A DNA stretch of 64,000 bases, taken from positions 6,882,001-6,946,000 of the forward strand of contig NC_060019.1 of assembly GCF_021134715.1 (NCBI RefSeq), written 5' to 3'. The stretch comes from Daphnia pulex. Its lineage: Eukaryota > Arthropoda > Branchiopoda > Diplostraca > Daphniidae. Below the pieces are notes generated by a model, which ran no database searches, was not told the DNA's origin, and saw nothing but the letters and a program-made list of their open reading frames with translations. The position numbers were made by a program, and so were the translations under genes. Below are positions 23,104-48,684 of the stretch, in pieces; the first letter of the stretch is position 1; every line of letters starts with the position of its first letter.

Positions 23104-25583
23104 ATGGTAAGCCATTTTAGTTTTCCTATATGTTGTATATATGTGTATCTATGTGTATTGAATCCGTAAATTGTAATCTATTTAATAGAGTACTTGCTTT
23201 AGATTGAAGTGTATTGCCTGTACGTAAATTAGCTATTGTATTCCTAAAGATGGAGATGTTCCGTTCGTTGTGAATGGACCTTGCTTTGCTCTCATTTAAA
23301 TGCTATATTTCTGTAGCATTAGTCATCTACAATCTATGGTTTATCTGATATCTCAATCAACGAACTTTTATGTATAGTCTCACAGGAAGTTTAGTGCGCC
23401 TCGTCATGGTTCTATGGGGTTCTACCCCAAGAAACGTTGTCGCTCCCACCGTGGTCGCGTCAAGTCATTCCCTCATGATGATCCCAAGAAGCCAATTCAT
23501 TTGACTGCTTTCTTGGCATACAAAGCTGGCATGACCCATATTGTTCGTGAATGTGACAAGCCAGGCTCAAGTAAGTTTCATCTCTGAACAGCATTACTAG
23601 TGTAGAAAGATTACTAAATCTGTTTCTCTTGCAGAGGTTAACAAGAAGGAGGTTGTTGAAGCTGTTACCATTTTGGAGACACCCCCTATGGTCATCGTTG
23701 GCATTGTTGGCTATGTTGCCACTCCTAAAGGTCTACGTGCATTGAAGACTGTCTGGGCTGAACACATCGGTGAAGATTGCCGCAGGCGTTTCTACAAGAA
23801 CTGGTACTTAGATTTCTTTGGTGTAAAAAGACAGTCAAGTGATGATTTAATATGGTTCCTGAGCTAAATGCCTGAAGACAGACTTGCTTGAACTAGGGCG
23901 AACTGATGACTGTCTTGAAACATTTTCTTATAAAATGCTCATTAATTCTTAAGCTCCTCTGGTTGCACTTCCATGAGCTCTGAATCCAATTGGGTCCATA
24001 GTCTCCGCTCAGTTTGAACTGATGAGACCTGTACCCTTAGTGGTTCTTAAAACATTTTCTTCTTTTAAAGGTACAAGTCCAAAAAGAAGGCCTTTACCAA
24101 GGCTTCGAAGAAATGGCAAGATGATTTGGGCAAGAAAGTCATTGAAAAGGAATTGAGGGCCATGAAACGATACTGCAAAGTTATCCGGGTCATCGCTCAC
24201 ACTCAGGTTGGTTTTTCTTCGATGTGTTTCTGATTCCGGTGTATTAATTGCGTTTCGTTTTTGAAGATGAAACTGCTCCGTCAGCGTCAAAAGAAAGCCC
24301 ACATGATGGAGATCCAGGTTAACGGAGGAACTGTTCGTCAAAAGGTGGACTGGGCTCGTCAGCACTTGGAGAAGACTATCCCGATCACATCTCTTTTCGC
24401 TCAGGACGAAATGATTGACGTCATCGGTGTTACAAAGGGAAAAGGATTCAAGGGTAATTTTTTAACACTTGTCGATAATTTCTGTTTCGAGATGATGAAA
24501 AACACAATAGCATGTCAGAGTACCATGTTGAAAATCATGTTGCCTTCCTTTTGATCGTGAAAATTTAATATTTCAGACAAGTTGTTTTCGATTAGTTTTC
24601 TAAGTCGGTCTATTCTTTCAGGTGTGACATCGCGTTGGCATACACGCAAACTTCCTCGCAAGACTCACAAGGGTCTCCGCAAGGTCGCTTGTATTGGAGC
24701 CTGGCATCCGTCTCGTGTTCAGTACACCGTTGCTCGCGCCGGTCAAAAGGGTTACCATCATCGTACTGAGATGAACAAGAAGATCTACAGGATTGGAAAA
24801 GGAATCCACACTCGCAAGGGAAAGGTATGTAGTATTCTAGTATTATTTCGAGCCTCAGAGTCACCGGTTTAATGAATGCCTAATATTCCGGTGCTAGAGG
24901 ATCTCGTAAAGTAAAGAGGGTCTGACCACTTATGCTCAACCTTAGTACTTAAATTACTTTGGTAGATCACCTCGGTTTGATACATGACAAAGCTATTGTA
25001 TTTCGAACCAGTTTTTCATCTTTATTTTTCTTCGCATTTCAGGTCATTAAGAACAATGCCGCTACCGAGTACGATTTGACAGACAAATCCATCACTCCCA
25101 TGGGAGGTTTCGTTCATTATGGTGAGGTTAATAATGACTTCGTCATGATTAAGGGGTGCTGTATGGGACCAAAGAAACGCGTCATTACTCTTCGCAAGGT
25201 AAATGTGTTCCAGTTCATTTTAATTATTGTCTTGGCTGATGATGATAAACCGAAGAGCCAATTTACTGTATGAGAACGACGTGAAATTTAATGATAGGAC
25301 TGAAGCCTTCTTTTAATTTGTTAACGTTGAAAAAGTGAATGAAGAGATTTTAACCATGGTATTTTGTATTACCTAGGCGTTGGTTACAAGCGCCAAGCGT
25401 GTTGCTTTGGAGAAGATTGAGCTGAAGTTCATCGACACATCATCCAAGTTCGGCCATGGTAGATTCCAAACTCCAGCGGATAAGGCCCAATTTATGGGAC
25501 CCACCAAAAAGTCGAAGACCCCAGCTCCGGCTACTGCTGCTACGACTGCAGCAGCAGCTCCAGCGGCCAAAACCAAGGCTTAA
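23104..25583 (+). CDS. RpL3: Large ribosomal subunit protein uL3
   Basis: Eight coding exons: 23104-23106 (start codon alone), 23378-23570, 23635-23803, 24071-24206, 24267-24453, 24622-24824, 25043-25198, 25377-25583. They join without a frame break to about 417 aa, close to other animals. Recognisable stretches include [48 protein letters not shown] [29 protein letters not shown] [49 protein letters not shown] and [13 protein letters not shown]. The C-terminus is an Ala/Thr/Pro tail ([19 protein letters not shown]). The start codon split off as a 3-nt coding exon and the oligopyrimidine leader are typical of ribosomal protein genes. uL3 lies at the peptidyl-transferase region of the 60S subunit. 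Confidence 0.98.
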
Positions 25584-25944
25584 AATTGGTCACGTACATT
25601 CTCAGTGTGTATATAATAATTAAAACTGTTGAATACATATTGGATGTTGCGCAAAATTTGTGTTGATCTTATTTGTTTAGTCCGCTTGCCGCTATAATAT
25701 GCGATAAACTTATTTAACGATAAAATCGTGGGAATTTTCGTTAAAAATAACAGCAGTTAGAAATCTGAGGATATGTTAACGGGTATGTGGTTGCCAGATC
25801 TATGTTTTTCAGCCTATGTTTAAAGAACACTGGCAACGCCTGCCCTATTGACCAAAATAACACGAAATCTGTGCCATGAAAGCAGGAAGGAAAACGTTAT
25901 TGTTCTTTTCTGTTCACGTATTTTCTCACTAAACCAAGTTAGAA

Positions 25945-26631
25945 ATGGAGAACCTGCGCATTGTTTCGGACGAATATTTTCGCTCACTCAACTCTATTGC
26001 TAAACGTATTTGTGACGACATCAGTTCAACTCGTGAAAACTATGAATCTGCGTGGGGTTATCTCAGTGCCGAGGAGCAAAATCAAGTCATCAACGAAAGC
26101 CTTATCTATCCCGACGCCGTTTTAAGGTATTCAGTGGTGGATGAACCCAACAAACTCACTGAGAGTTTCCCAATGTTGAAGATATCATATGGCAACAAGA
26201 TCTTGCAAGATGAATCTGGAGCTCAATGGAGGGATGAGCATTCTGCACCGTTTTCCTGGAAGACATCCAGTCAATTGCTGGATGCATCCTCTCCGAGGGA
26301 CCCCACCCTAGCTAAAGAAGAAAAGCAGATTCTTAAGAAGAAAAAACCACCTGTGCCACCACCTAAACCTCCCAAGTCAGCAATAATTCAGAATCCTGAT
26401 GTCAAAGTTTGTGAAGAAAACAACCACATCAACGAAATGATGAATGACTCCAGCAGTCAATCACAACAAGATAATTCTACTCTATCTGAGGATGAATACT
26501 CATCATTGAGTTCTCAGGTTTGTTTACCAGTGTTAATTTTATCCAGGCAATAAATAATATATGCTAATGTCGTTTTATATTTGCAGAATGTGTTACCAAA
26601 GACTGGGTGTGAATTTCTGGATAACTGGTAA
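25945..26631 (+). CDS. C1orf198-like protein (DUF4706 family)
   Basis: Exons 25945-26517 and 26587-26631 give 205 aa. The N-terminal half has an alpha-helical block (YFRSLNSIAKRICDDI, WGYLSAEEQNQVI) and the signature WRDEHSAPFSWKTSSQ. The middle is KKKKPPVPPPKPPK, a possible SH3 ligand, followed by a Ser/Gln-rich acidic tail. The last exon, only 14 codons, encodes LPKTGCEFLDNW at the very C-terminus. The two conserved blocks match the animal C1orf198 family, which has no established molecular role. The gene follows RpL3 head to tail after 360 bp. The human protein is longer because of its middle region. Confidence 0.85.
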
Positions 26632-26639
26632 TGAAGTAC

Positions 26640-28960
26640 AAACACTACAAACTGCTGAATTTTGGATCTGCCATATTGTTTCTGTTGCCACTGAAATTAT
26701 TGGAAAACAAATATATTATATGCAAACAACAAATTGATCGTGTATCGAAGTGAAATTTCGTTTGCCCTATTTTGAATTAAACCGCCGTTTATTATCATCA
26801 CATGGGGTTCATTTCACTATTTTTATTTTATCGGTCGTAGGACTCGTAGCTCAAGTAAACAATCAAGCAATCTCATAGAAAGAAAAGCCTGGAGGCAAAT
26901 TGGTTCATTTTCAATCAAGTTTTCGTCTTTTGTCATAAATGGTCCAAGGTTTCGTTTGGTGATTCTCTGGTTGGCGAGTTGTAAAACGACAAAAAACCAG
27001 TCTTTCACGACCGTGGCACCATCGTGGTGGACGATGGGGAGGTTTTATTATGAAGTTGGTGCACGTTCCCCACCCCTCCACGCTTCACTGGATTACTACC
27101 GATGTTTTACAGCGCTAGCATGTGTAGTTACAGTTGCTAGTTCGTCGTCAAGTGATCATGTTGCGATTTAGTGTGTCCCTTGCAAATTTTGGAGTATACG
27201 TCAAGTGAACATTAGAAAAGAACTAACAGAATTTCTTCCTTCAAAAGCGGGTAAGTAAGTTTCGAGTCGTTCTCCAACTAAATGGATTTTTTTTCTCCAA
27301 ATTGTTATACCGACTGATTAAAACAGAGGTGCGAAAAGACGACATCAACAAACACGTAAAAAGTTAAGACGTGCCGAGATTATTCGAAACAAATTTTGTT
27401 GCTAGCTTGATATAGCCAAGGTGAGCAAGAACGATCAGCGTTGTACTTCCAACACTTCAATACCAATACTTTAGTTTACTTTTAAAATTTACGAACGTCC
27501 TTCGTGAATTCTACCAAGGTGCGTGCCTGGCTACTGATTCCTTAATCCACCTCCCGGCTATGGAAGGTGGACAAATAAAAACACAAGGCCATCCAGTTTT
27601 TAGACTAATCTATTGACAATCTAACAAACCACTCGTGCAAACAAAGCACGACCGTATTTTTATATAGTCTTTATTAAAAAATAGAAAACTAGTTTGTCGA
27701 AGTTGCAGGGTATTACCCGGAAATCTTCTAAACAATGCTCAATACTGAACTACTCGCTTTAAAAATTTAATTTCCGCAATGTGTACGCATGCTTTACACA
27801 GCTGATGGCGTTGTGATAAAAGCCTTTGCAGACTGAAAATTTAATCTGATGAACAACTGTATTAAAATTATACTTTTTTCTTTTTCGTGTTTTCACATTA
27901 TGACGTGTTGAGAAGCTGAAATAGAAGGGGCTTTGACCTTGCCACTGGGGAATCTGACTCGACATTTTCTTTATCCTTAGAAGAAAAAAAGAGCCTTTTG
28001 GTCCTGTAGTGCGCTTCCTCATTTTTTTAAGACGGCCAAACGCTGTGAACTAAAACTTCCTGTTCCTTGAATGATCTTTTACAAGGTCGCAGCGCTGGGA
28101 AAGTACGAGAATTGCTCAACGGTATATTATGTAGCCACTAGCCAGTAGTGTTTCAGGGTTTCAGGAATTCGTTCTATACGAATAAAAAAAAAAGCTTTTA
28201 CATTTTTTAAAGGTCAAAGTGGTAGTTTCATACCTATTGTACATTGTACAACTACATTCTTGGGTATAAGAGAATCGTAAAAGTGTTCTCGTTTATAATG
28301 ACTAAAGGTAAGGTCATTGAACTATCGAGGCCAATAAGAAGCTTATAGTGTCATTAGTAAACGATTTTGACATTGTATAAAATATCCCATTTTACCTTGG
28401 GAATTGAGCCATTTCTATATTGATAAAAATAAACTTCTACGGTTAGAATGTATCCTAAATAAATTAGAAGGTATGGCAAAATGCGTCTACATGACCCGAA
28501 TAAAAAAGGGTCGCTTACCTCAGAATTTATTTTACGAAATAAAAATAGAAAGAGTTTATATACTATATACTTTTGTATCCTTGAGTTGGACCCCTAATAA
28601 AGGAGTACTATTCTACAACAACTCTTCAAGGCCTCTTTCCAACTGCGACTTGGGATTGAAGCCAACAACTAGCCAGAAGCGACTTCCTCGTTACATGGGC
28701 TCTGTAGATGGAGCCAGTGAGGAGGAAATCTGTCAAAGCAATGGCCATAGAGGCATAGACTAGATGCCAGAACGTACACACCACTCAGAGTCTCAGACAC
28801 AAAGGAACTCTGCACTTGTTCTGTTGTTCAGTTCGTGCCACCTTCGTTTCTGAATTGTATTCCTAAATTTGTTTTTTTATCGAGTGAAAAACAAACAAAC
28901 ATGAGCAGTTTTGAGAATCTGCAAATAGCTTGAACACCTTTTATCAGATCGGGTGAAACG
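26640..28960. other. Intergenic and probable 5' leader region of the BTB gene
   Basis: A possible noncoding first exon runs from about 27120 to 27250 and ends at a consensus donor (GCGG|GTAAGTAAG). An initiator-like CACTCAGAGTC at about 28783 lies nearer the start codon and could be a second promoter. The remaining ORFs here lack coding features. Confidence 0.35.
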
Positions 28961-28962
28961 TT

Positions 28963-31269
28963 ATGTCGTCTAACAACAATAATATGTACTGCAAAGTGTC
29001 AACGGCTAACGCTCTGCAAAAACGTTCGGTTACTCTTTCTCAGCAGCAACAGCAAACCGAAGAGCAACAAAGCGACTCTGAGCCAAACGTCTGGGCCAAC
29101 ACGTTGAGACAGGAAAATGGTGAGTTGGACCAACATCGACGACCAGTTACAATGCCTCGTTGAGTACTACGAACATTTTCCCCATTCACATCACAGCCGT
29201 GCGTTTATTTTCAGTATTTTCTTTTCAATTGACTTTGAGAACAAGCATTTTACAGTTAGTTAAGCAAATGTAGAAGTTAAATTTTCTTGATGTAAACTTT
29301 CAAAATCAACAGTCCATTAACTGTAAAATGCCTGGTGTTTGCATTCAGTGGAGGAAAATGTTACTAAAGCCCTTTCTTTTTCTATTGAATTCCCAGGTCT
29401 CCAAAGCCCTACTCCCAACTTGTATGTGGATAACCAGGACGGATCAGGAGACATCATCCAAATCACACAACCACCTTCAAATAGCAGTGTGCCAACATCA
29501 CCGTTGACTACTCATCCATTGCTTAGCCACCACCAGCAACAGCAACGGCCCATCAGTTTCAATAATGCCAAGGCTTCAACAATTGACCCCAACTGGCAAG
29601 CCAATAAGATCAGCATCAGGGAGCGAAATGCAGCCATGTTCAACAACGAGTTGATGGCCGATATATTCTTCGTTGTTGGTCCGCCTGGTAAAAATCTTCT
29701 ATCCTTGACCTTGACCTGTCAACACTTTCCATCTAAATTACCCACATTTTCCCCTTTCTATCACGCAAATAGGTGGGACGCAAACTATTCCTGCCCATAA
29801 ATATGTTCTCGCCACGGGCAGCTCGGTATTTCATGCCATGTTTTTCGGTGGCCTAGCCGAAAGCGAGGCACAAATTGAAGTGCCTGATGTTGAACCAGCA
29901 GCATTTCTAACCCTTTTGAAGTAATCGCTAATTCTTCCAAAATTGTGCTATCACAAATGTAACTAAAAAAAATTTTGTACGAATTGCAGGTATTTGTACT
30001 GTGACGAAATCACACTGGAGGCTGACACAGTTCTTTCGACACTTTACGTGGCCAAGAAGTATATCGTCCCGCACTTGTGTCGAGCTTGTGTTCTATTTCT
30101 TGAAACAAGTTTGACAGCCAGGAATGCTTGCCTCCTTCTCAGTCAATCCCGATTGTTTGAAGAACCCGAGCTCATGGCCCGCTGTTGGGAAGTTATAGAT
30201 GCTCAAGCTCAGTTAGCCCTCAATTCAGAAGGGTTTACCGAAATTGATATGGACACACTCAAACAGATTCTCCAGCGAGAATCACTAAACTGCAAAGAGG
30301 TAATATCTCATTAAAATACTCAACGCGCTTGTTGATTTTCACGTATTATTTTCCGCAGTCTGTCATCTTTCAAGCTGCTTTGCAATGGGCAGCCGCCGAA
30401 TGTAAACGCCGTAGTCTAGAAGTTGATTCAGCTAATTGTCGCACAGTGATGGGCGACTCTCTCTTTCTAATTCGACTACCTACAATGGCTCTCGAGGATT
30501 TTGCCAACGAAGCCGCCCAGTCAGGAATCCTGACTCTCCAAGAAACTACTGACGTCTTTCTATACTACACAGCTCGAAACAAACCCTCGCTGCTTTATAG
30601 GTATTGACAAACGGTTTAATGGGCTTAGCTAACATTTAATCTCAACAACTTTAACTGAAATGCAGTTGCAAGCCTCGAGCTGGGCTAAAGCCGCAGGTAT
30701 GTCACCGATTCCAGTCGTCAGCTTATCGAAGCAACCAATGGCGTTACCGTGGCCGATGCGACAGTATCCAATTTTGTGTTGACAAGCGTATCTTCATTGT
30801 TGGCTTCGGTCTGTATGGCTCTTCGAATGGATCGGCTGATTACAGTGTACGCATCGAACTAAAACGCCTCGGCCGTGTTCTGGCTGAAAACCATGCCAAA
30901 TTTTTCTCGGACGGATCAAGCAATACATTTCATGTCCATTTTGAACAACCAATTCAGGTACAATGACTTTAACAAATCTATTTTGGTTTAAACTAAATGT
31001 TGTTTCGCTGTGTTGCTATGCAGGTCGAGCCAGATACGTTTTACACAGCTTCGGCCATTCTCGACGGTTCAGAGCTTAGCTATTTCGGGCAGGAGGGTTT
31101 GAGCGAAGTCAACGTGAGTAACGTCACTTTCCAATTTCAGTGCTCTTCAGAAAGTACGAATGGAACGGGCGTTCAAGGAGGCCAAATACCAGAATTAATC
31201 TTTTATGGTCCTTCTCCACAGCCACAGCAGCAACCACAAGCGGTCGAAAGCTCTACAAAAATCGAATAG
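28963..31269 (+). CDS. BTB-BACK-PHR protein of the BTBD3/BTBD6 (lute) family
   Basis: Seven exons: 28963-29119, 29397-29687, 29773-29920, 29990-30299, 30359-30600, 30666-30957, 31024-31269. They give 561 aa in frame. The N-terminus is Gln/Asn/Ser-rich and species-specific. The BTB domain starts at [28 protein letters not shown] and [29 protein letters not shown]. The BACK region has [31 protein letters not shown] and [13 protein letters not shown]. The C-terminal PHR domain has [47 protein letters not shown] and [13 protein letters not shown]. Family members are Cullin-3 adaptors acting in neural development (BTBD6) and dendrite orientation (BTBD3). The PHR domain ends [12 protein letters not shown], followed by a short Gln/Pro tail. 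Confidence 0.95.
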
Positions 31270-32170
31270 GTGAGCTACGCAAATGTTATGTTCAGATCCT
31301 CTTGTCCTATTCGACTCAATGTAAATATTGTTTCGCATGTTACAATCAATCGTTGTGTCGCTTCTTGTTTGTGTCCAAGACTCTTGATAAGATTCACCTT
31401 TATTGTTTCTTTTCTTTAACATTGATCTTGAATCGAATAACAGCACTTTTTTGTCTGATTATTGAAAAGTTGAAGTTAAATGCGAATGTTTGTTTCGATC
31501 TTTGCTAACGCTATCCTCCTGTTTTTGTAAACCAACAAAATTTCTTTACTTTGAAACAATTTAAAATGCATTTCAAAAAGGATTTTTTTTCTCCTGTATT
31601 TGATTTAATGTAAGAATTACACAAAAGAGGAAATTAGAAAAGAATTCAATCGAAAATTCCAAATGAAGAAAACGGAACGAAGCGAAGAAGTGAAATATTC
31701 GACGACAAGGGCGTCGTGTCAATAGCGGTACAAGTTTTCTATGAATGCTGCCTCCTAGGAGGATTGAACAAATGGGAAACAAAAAGAGGAAAAAGCCAAA
31801 ATAACTCGTTCATGCAAACGAGGAAATTAATTTGAAGAATATAAGACCTTGTGATAGATAGCGACCCCTCCCCAGAAGGAAAGGGGTCGGCCCAGCTATT
31901 TCCCTCTTCCCCGGTGAAGTTAAATTTTCTTTTTTAGCCAATACTGGACAAAAAGTGTTTAAAAAAATAACCTCACCCCCCCTACACGGAGGCTGACGAA
32001 GTTGGGAGGGAAACATTACTTGGCTTCTACTCCGTCACACACGTACAGTCTGTTTGCAAAGATGGTGGGACAAAAACGTGTCTAACAAGAGTACATCTTT
32101 CTCCATAGTCGCCACAACTGTTTTGCATACATGCTTATTCCCCCAACATCTAGAAGAGACGATATTTGCC
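31270..32170. other. Convergent 3' regions of the BTB gene and SMG1
   Basis: AT-rich BTB 3' UTR-like sequence to about 31620, then unremarkable spacer. 31850-32010 is richer in C and G (GCGACCCCTCCCC, CCTCACCCCCCCTAC) without an ORF I can support. 32035-32320 is the SMG1 3' UTR. Confidence 0.4.
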
Positions 32171-32173
32171 TTC

Positions 32174-32179
32174 TTTATT
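32174..32179 (-). terminator. SMG1 polyadenylation signal
   Basis: AATAAA on the minus strand, about 145 nt past the SMG1 stop codon at 32321-32323. It is the nearest canonical signal. Confidence 0.6.
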
Positions 32180-32320
32180 CTAAGTGAGGAGACATGTTTA
32201 AGCAAAACGTCTTTTGGCTAGACCTGAGAAAGAAAGAAATGTTACTGCATTTGATCAAAATCTAATCTAAGAAACCCTTACTTGACAAGTTGCAATTTTC
32301 TCGGTTTACTCGCAGCTGAT

Positions 32321-44997
<12,677 letters not shown>

Positions 44998-45000
44998 CAA

Positions 45001-46900
45001 CTTGGATGGCTCACGTTGCTCGTCATATAAAAATTCTGGAGTGCTTCATCATGTCCAACCAAGTGTTCTAAACAGAGAATCACGTGCAAGTCGTCAGAAG
45101 GAAAGTATACTTTGATTTGGAGATAACTCTTAGCAAATAAAACAAGGATTCTTTTTAGAATTCTATGGGACTATACCACGATGTAAATTTTAAAAATTAC
45201 GATTACAGCTCCTCGTGATTCAACAGTGGTTTTCGAATTGCTCTCTAGGAACTTTTTTATTTACCCAAAAATATAACATGGCTTAAGAGAAATCGAAGGC
45301 CTGTTACATACTAGGTTTATTTTATCTAGCTGATAACCTTCACTAGCAGACGCCATCTACATCTGCATACATTAAATATTCTAATCGAATGTAAATTTGT
45401 TTGAAAACGCTTTAGACAGCTCAATTTTAACGAAAAACATTAATGAGAAATATTTTAAACATTACACGAAAATTTGATTAAAAAGAAATTTAAAAATTCT
45501 TAGTTGTCCGAAAAACCACCAGGTTCACGTTATCACTCAGACGATTGAGGTGTGATGTCTGTTTGGCCTGAAATATCAAGAGCCCTAAATTCGACGTTTT
45601 TACGCAATGTTGGGCCGCTTATCTGATAGGTATTCTATGTTTGTATTCTCGCGGGAATGACATATTTATTCAAACTTGCCATTAAATAAACCGTATTTTC
45701 GATCCGTTGAAAACTCTCATTAACCAGGGTCCAATTTTCTATTCTTTTAATGAATTCACCACACATCGCTATGAACTTCATCGTGAGACAATTTCAAAAC
45801 CTGATTTGACCAGTAAATTGGGGCAATACCCTTTAATGGGTCACTGCGACATGTATTAATGACGCAACACGATGACCCAGTAAATACTGATAAGTGCTAG
45901 TTCAAAAGATAATATATGCATAAATATGAAATGATAAACGGGAAATATGGTTGCAATATGTCAATATATTGAACATCCAATGAAAACATTGTGTGAAAAC
46001 ATGAAACATGAAACGTGAAACATTGTTTAGGTTTTGTTCCACTATGATGCCCTTTCCAGCACGTTGCGTATCTTTCCTGAGAAATTAAAATCTGATGCGT
46101 TATTTCAACTTTTTCCCCCATGTCATTTCAGATATTCATAATCGAGAAATACATATTATTTTTTTGCCGTAGGACATAGATTGGCTAGACGGGCGACCAT
46201 TAAATACGTCAACATTTTAATATTGTTATGAGCTGCAAATAAATTTCAAAAGAACGTGAACATTGAGTTACGTTTTGAGTGCTTTTTGCAAGAAAACACA
46301 GCAAACCTTTCAATCCTAGTTCAACGTGATTCAAAAATTCGAAAAATCGAAAACATCCAATCGATCAAGACACGAATCCAGAAGGGTGTAAATGCATTCG
46401 AAAGCGGCCTGACCATGGTCTAGACCATCGTCAACCGTGTGCTTGAAGGGACCCATTTCAACTTCGCGGACTAACTCTTTCTGTGAATTATTTTTTTTTT
46501 ATTAATTAAGGATAATTCGATCGTCAAAAAAGACTCCCATCATTGAATACTTATTGCTACTTTTTTATCATTACATACTATTCAAACCTATTGCTAGGGA
46601 AAAGTGCAGGTCTGTAACAAAAAGTGGTCTGTAAAAAAAGTACAGGATCTAGTGGCAGAAAGGGAGAAGGGCAAACAAGTGAGATAGTGTGTCAATAAGG
46701 CAACGATACATAAGGTCATATGATTAATGGCAACACGGGACGTGTGAAAACAGTAAGAAAATCTCGTGGTGGGAAGAAACAAACGCGCCACTTGGGTGGG
46801 ATGCAAAAACATTTAAAGTAAAGATCGAACTATCTGGTTTGTTTTTAGGGAACAAACAAACGATCACAGTTTGAGAATCACACTAAGACTCAGGATTGCA
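45001..46900. other. AT-rich intergenic stretch downstream of the LRR remnant and upstream of SMG1
   Basis: A minus-strand ORF start ATGGCGTCTGCTAGTG near 45353, followed after 14 codons by a donor-like GTATGT, and an exon-like piece at 45066-45016, could be SMG1 upstream exons but show no conserved feature. The rest holds no gene, RNA or repeat that I can support. Confidence 0.4.
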
Positions 46901-46905
46901 ATTCA

Positions 46906-47728
46906 TCATTGTTTCCATGAGGATGTGATTAGCATCATCTTGTTGAGGAAACTTGGGGCTCGACCCGTCTTCTTGAATCGGTACAGGCAGCCGCTGCTAC
47001 CGCGGCTGGCGGTCACTCTTCCGGACTCTTCCGCCACCTTGACCACCAATCGGTTCGTCTGTGAAGGCACGTTCTTAAGCGATAGTTCCAGGACGTTACT
47101 CGACAGCTTTTCGCGAATCGTTTTGCCCAAATCAAAGGCATCTTCGTTGCTAAATCGCCAGCCATTGAGTGACAACTGAGTCAGGTTGTTCAAAGTCGAA
47201 ATGAGTACGAGAGCGAATGACATCTCGGCAATTGAAGATGGTTGATCTGATTGGACAGTCAATCCATCTAAACTGATGCAGCTCAATGACATGTTCTTCA
47301 AGCTTTTGGCAATACCCTGGAAGGAAAAAAGTGTGCATATTAGACCAGATAACACAAGTGATTTGCTTTAACGATTTTACCTTGAGAACCTTGTCCGGTT
47401 TGCTCCATTGGAACCTCCAATTATTCAGCACTAAAGTTCTTAGCTGAGAGCAGGACTGCGATAAAGACTAGAAAAATGCCAGCGAAGCTTTGTCTCTCAA
47501 GGGTTCAGTGGCATGGGAGACATCCAGCGCTAGATTGACTTCGCTTAGTCGCTGGAAACCGCTCGTGAAAAAAACTAAGTGGGCGCCACGCAACGTCAAT
47601 ATGCTATTCAATTCCAGTCGCCAATTATCCAGTTTTAGGAAGGCCAGCCAGTCGGAACGGATTTGATCGAACCCTTCTTGCGACATCATAGTATGGTCAA
47701 ATTGAGCCAAATGGGGGGGTCTACCCAA
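46906..47728 (-). pseudogene. Leucine-rich-repeat gene remnant
   Basis: Two exons, 47728-47381 and 47316-46906, join in phase 0 across a 64-bp GT-AG intron. The joined frame shows LRR-like units (LSEVNLALDV, LRTLVLNNWRF, LTQLSLNGWRF, NVLELSLKNV). One in-frame TAG at 47470-47468 interrupts it between FF and SLSQ while the frame stays open on both sides. An acceptor-like AG precedes the first exon near 47728, but no upstream exon with similar content was found. It is either a decayed gene, an allele with a nonsense change, or a case of a missed micro-intron. Confidence 0.5.
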
Positions 47729-48241
47729 AACAAATTGTTAAAAGTTTTTTTTAATGAGCTTTATTTATATTAATGTTCTCTTGCTCTGTGTAAAACCCGC
47801 ACACGAAAAAATAAAGGGATCATATAATAAAACGTCTTTAAAAATTAACTTTTCGCTAAATGGTGTCTTTTTATTAAACATTTTTTATTTTAAAAATACA
47901 GGGTTAAATAGAGAATTACAAAATTAACTTAAGTTCTAATTTTTGTTTTATCACAATGTTATTTAGTATTTTTTAAAAATTTAAATCTTTTGAAAAATCG
48001 GTGAGCCGTCGAACATTTCTTTGCGCGTTTTAACATGGCGCTTATGGGGAAACGAAAAGTTTTTAAATGTCTCCCATTTGTAACCTTATCGACCTAAAAA
48101 TACGATCTTAGTCTCATTAAATTCGTTGTTTTTTCTACTTTAAGTTTATATTAATTTTTTGAAGGCTTGACCGATTTTCCTGTAAGTTATTCATGTTTAT
48201 AGACCCCCCCCCCCCAATCGTCAATTTCAGTTTTAGTAATC

Positions 48242-48322
48242 AACACACCCGCTGGGAGGCTATGCGCTATGTCGAACAAAAGTTGCAGCGGTTATGACAA
48301 GAAGTCCCCCAGCGGGTGTGTT
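48242..48322. repeat. Short hairpin with perfect 15-bp arms
   Basis: AACACACCCGCTGGG and CCCAGCGGGTGTGTT bracket a 51-bp loop. The arms are GC-rich within AT-rich DNA, and a 12-C run lies just upstream (about 48206). It could be a very short fold-back element or a structural hot spot at the edge of the mosaic region. Confidence 0.6.
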
Positions 48323-48477
48323 CATTTTTTTTGTTTTGATACTAATAAGGTACTCACAACGTAAACAAATTTATAGATTGGCGTTTGGGCGTTTGGTTGC
48401 CATCGCTACGACTGTCATTATCTGCTGAAGCGGTGGTAAACAGAAACAAAGTACAAACTTGTTGTGTTATTGTGCCC

Positions 48478-48684
48478 TTCTTCCCGCGACCACTAGATGT
48501 CGCGTGGCTCACAAATCGGTTGGAAGCAGTGGGCCGAAAAAAGAGGGACTGAGACTGACTGAGACTGACTGCTTGTCTGCTTGAGCAGTCTCCTTTGATC
48601 TTAGCTCCGAGCGGTTGCTTTTGTCTTTCAATACAAGTTTAGCTATATCGGAGTTTGAATCGTAGACTCAACAATCTAACAACA
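48478..48684 (+). repeat. ~205-bp direct repeat, left copy (possible LTR)
   Basis: It runs from TTCTTCCCGCGACCACTAG through a GACTGACTGAGACTGACTG microsatellite to TCTAACAACA. It is about 90% identical by eye to 58968-59168. It has no ORF and ends ACA, as LTRs commonly do. The two copies bracket the mosaic region in direct orientation, 10.3 kb apart. Confidence 0.6.

Noticed and set aside
28404..28763. 119-codon plus-strand ORF before the BTB gene.
   Set aside because: AT-rich, mixed composition and no domain; it lies in the leader region of the BTB gene.
46871..47179. 102-codon plus-strand ORF.
   Set aside because: Antisense of the LRR remnant's last exon.
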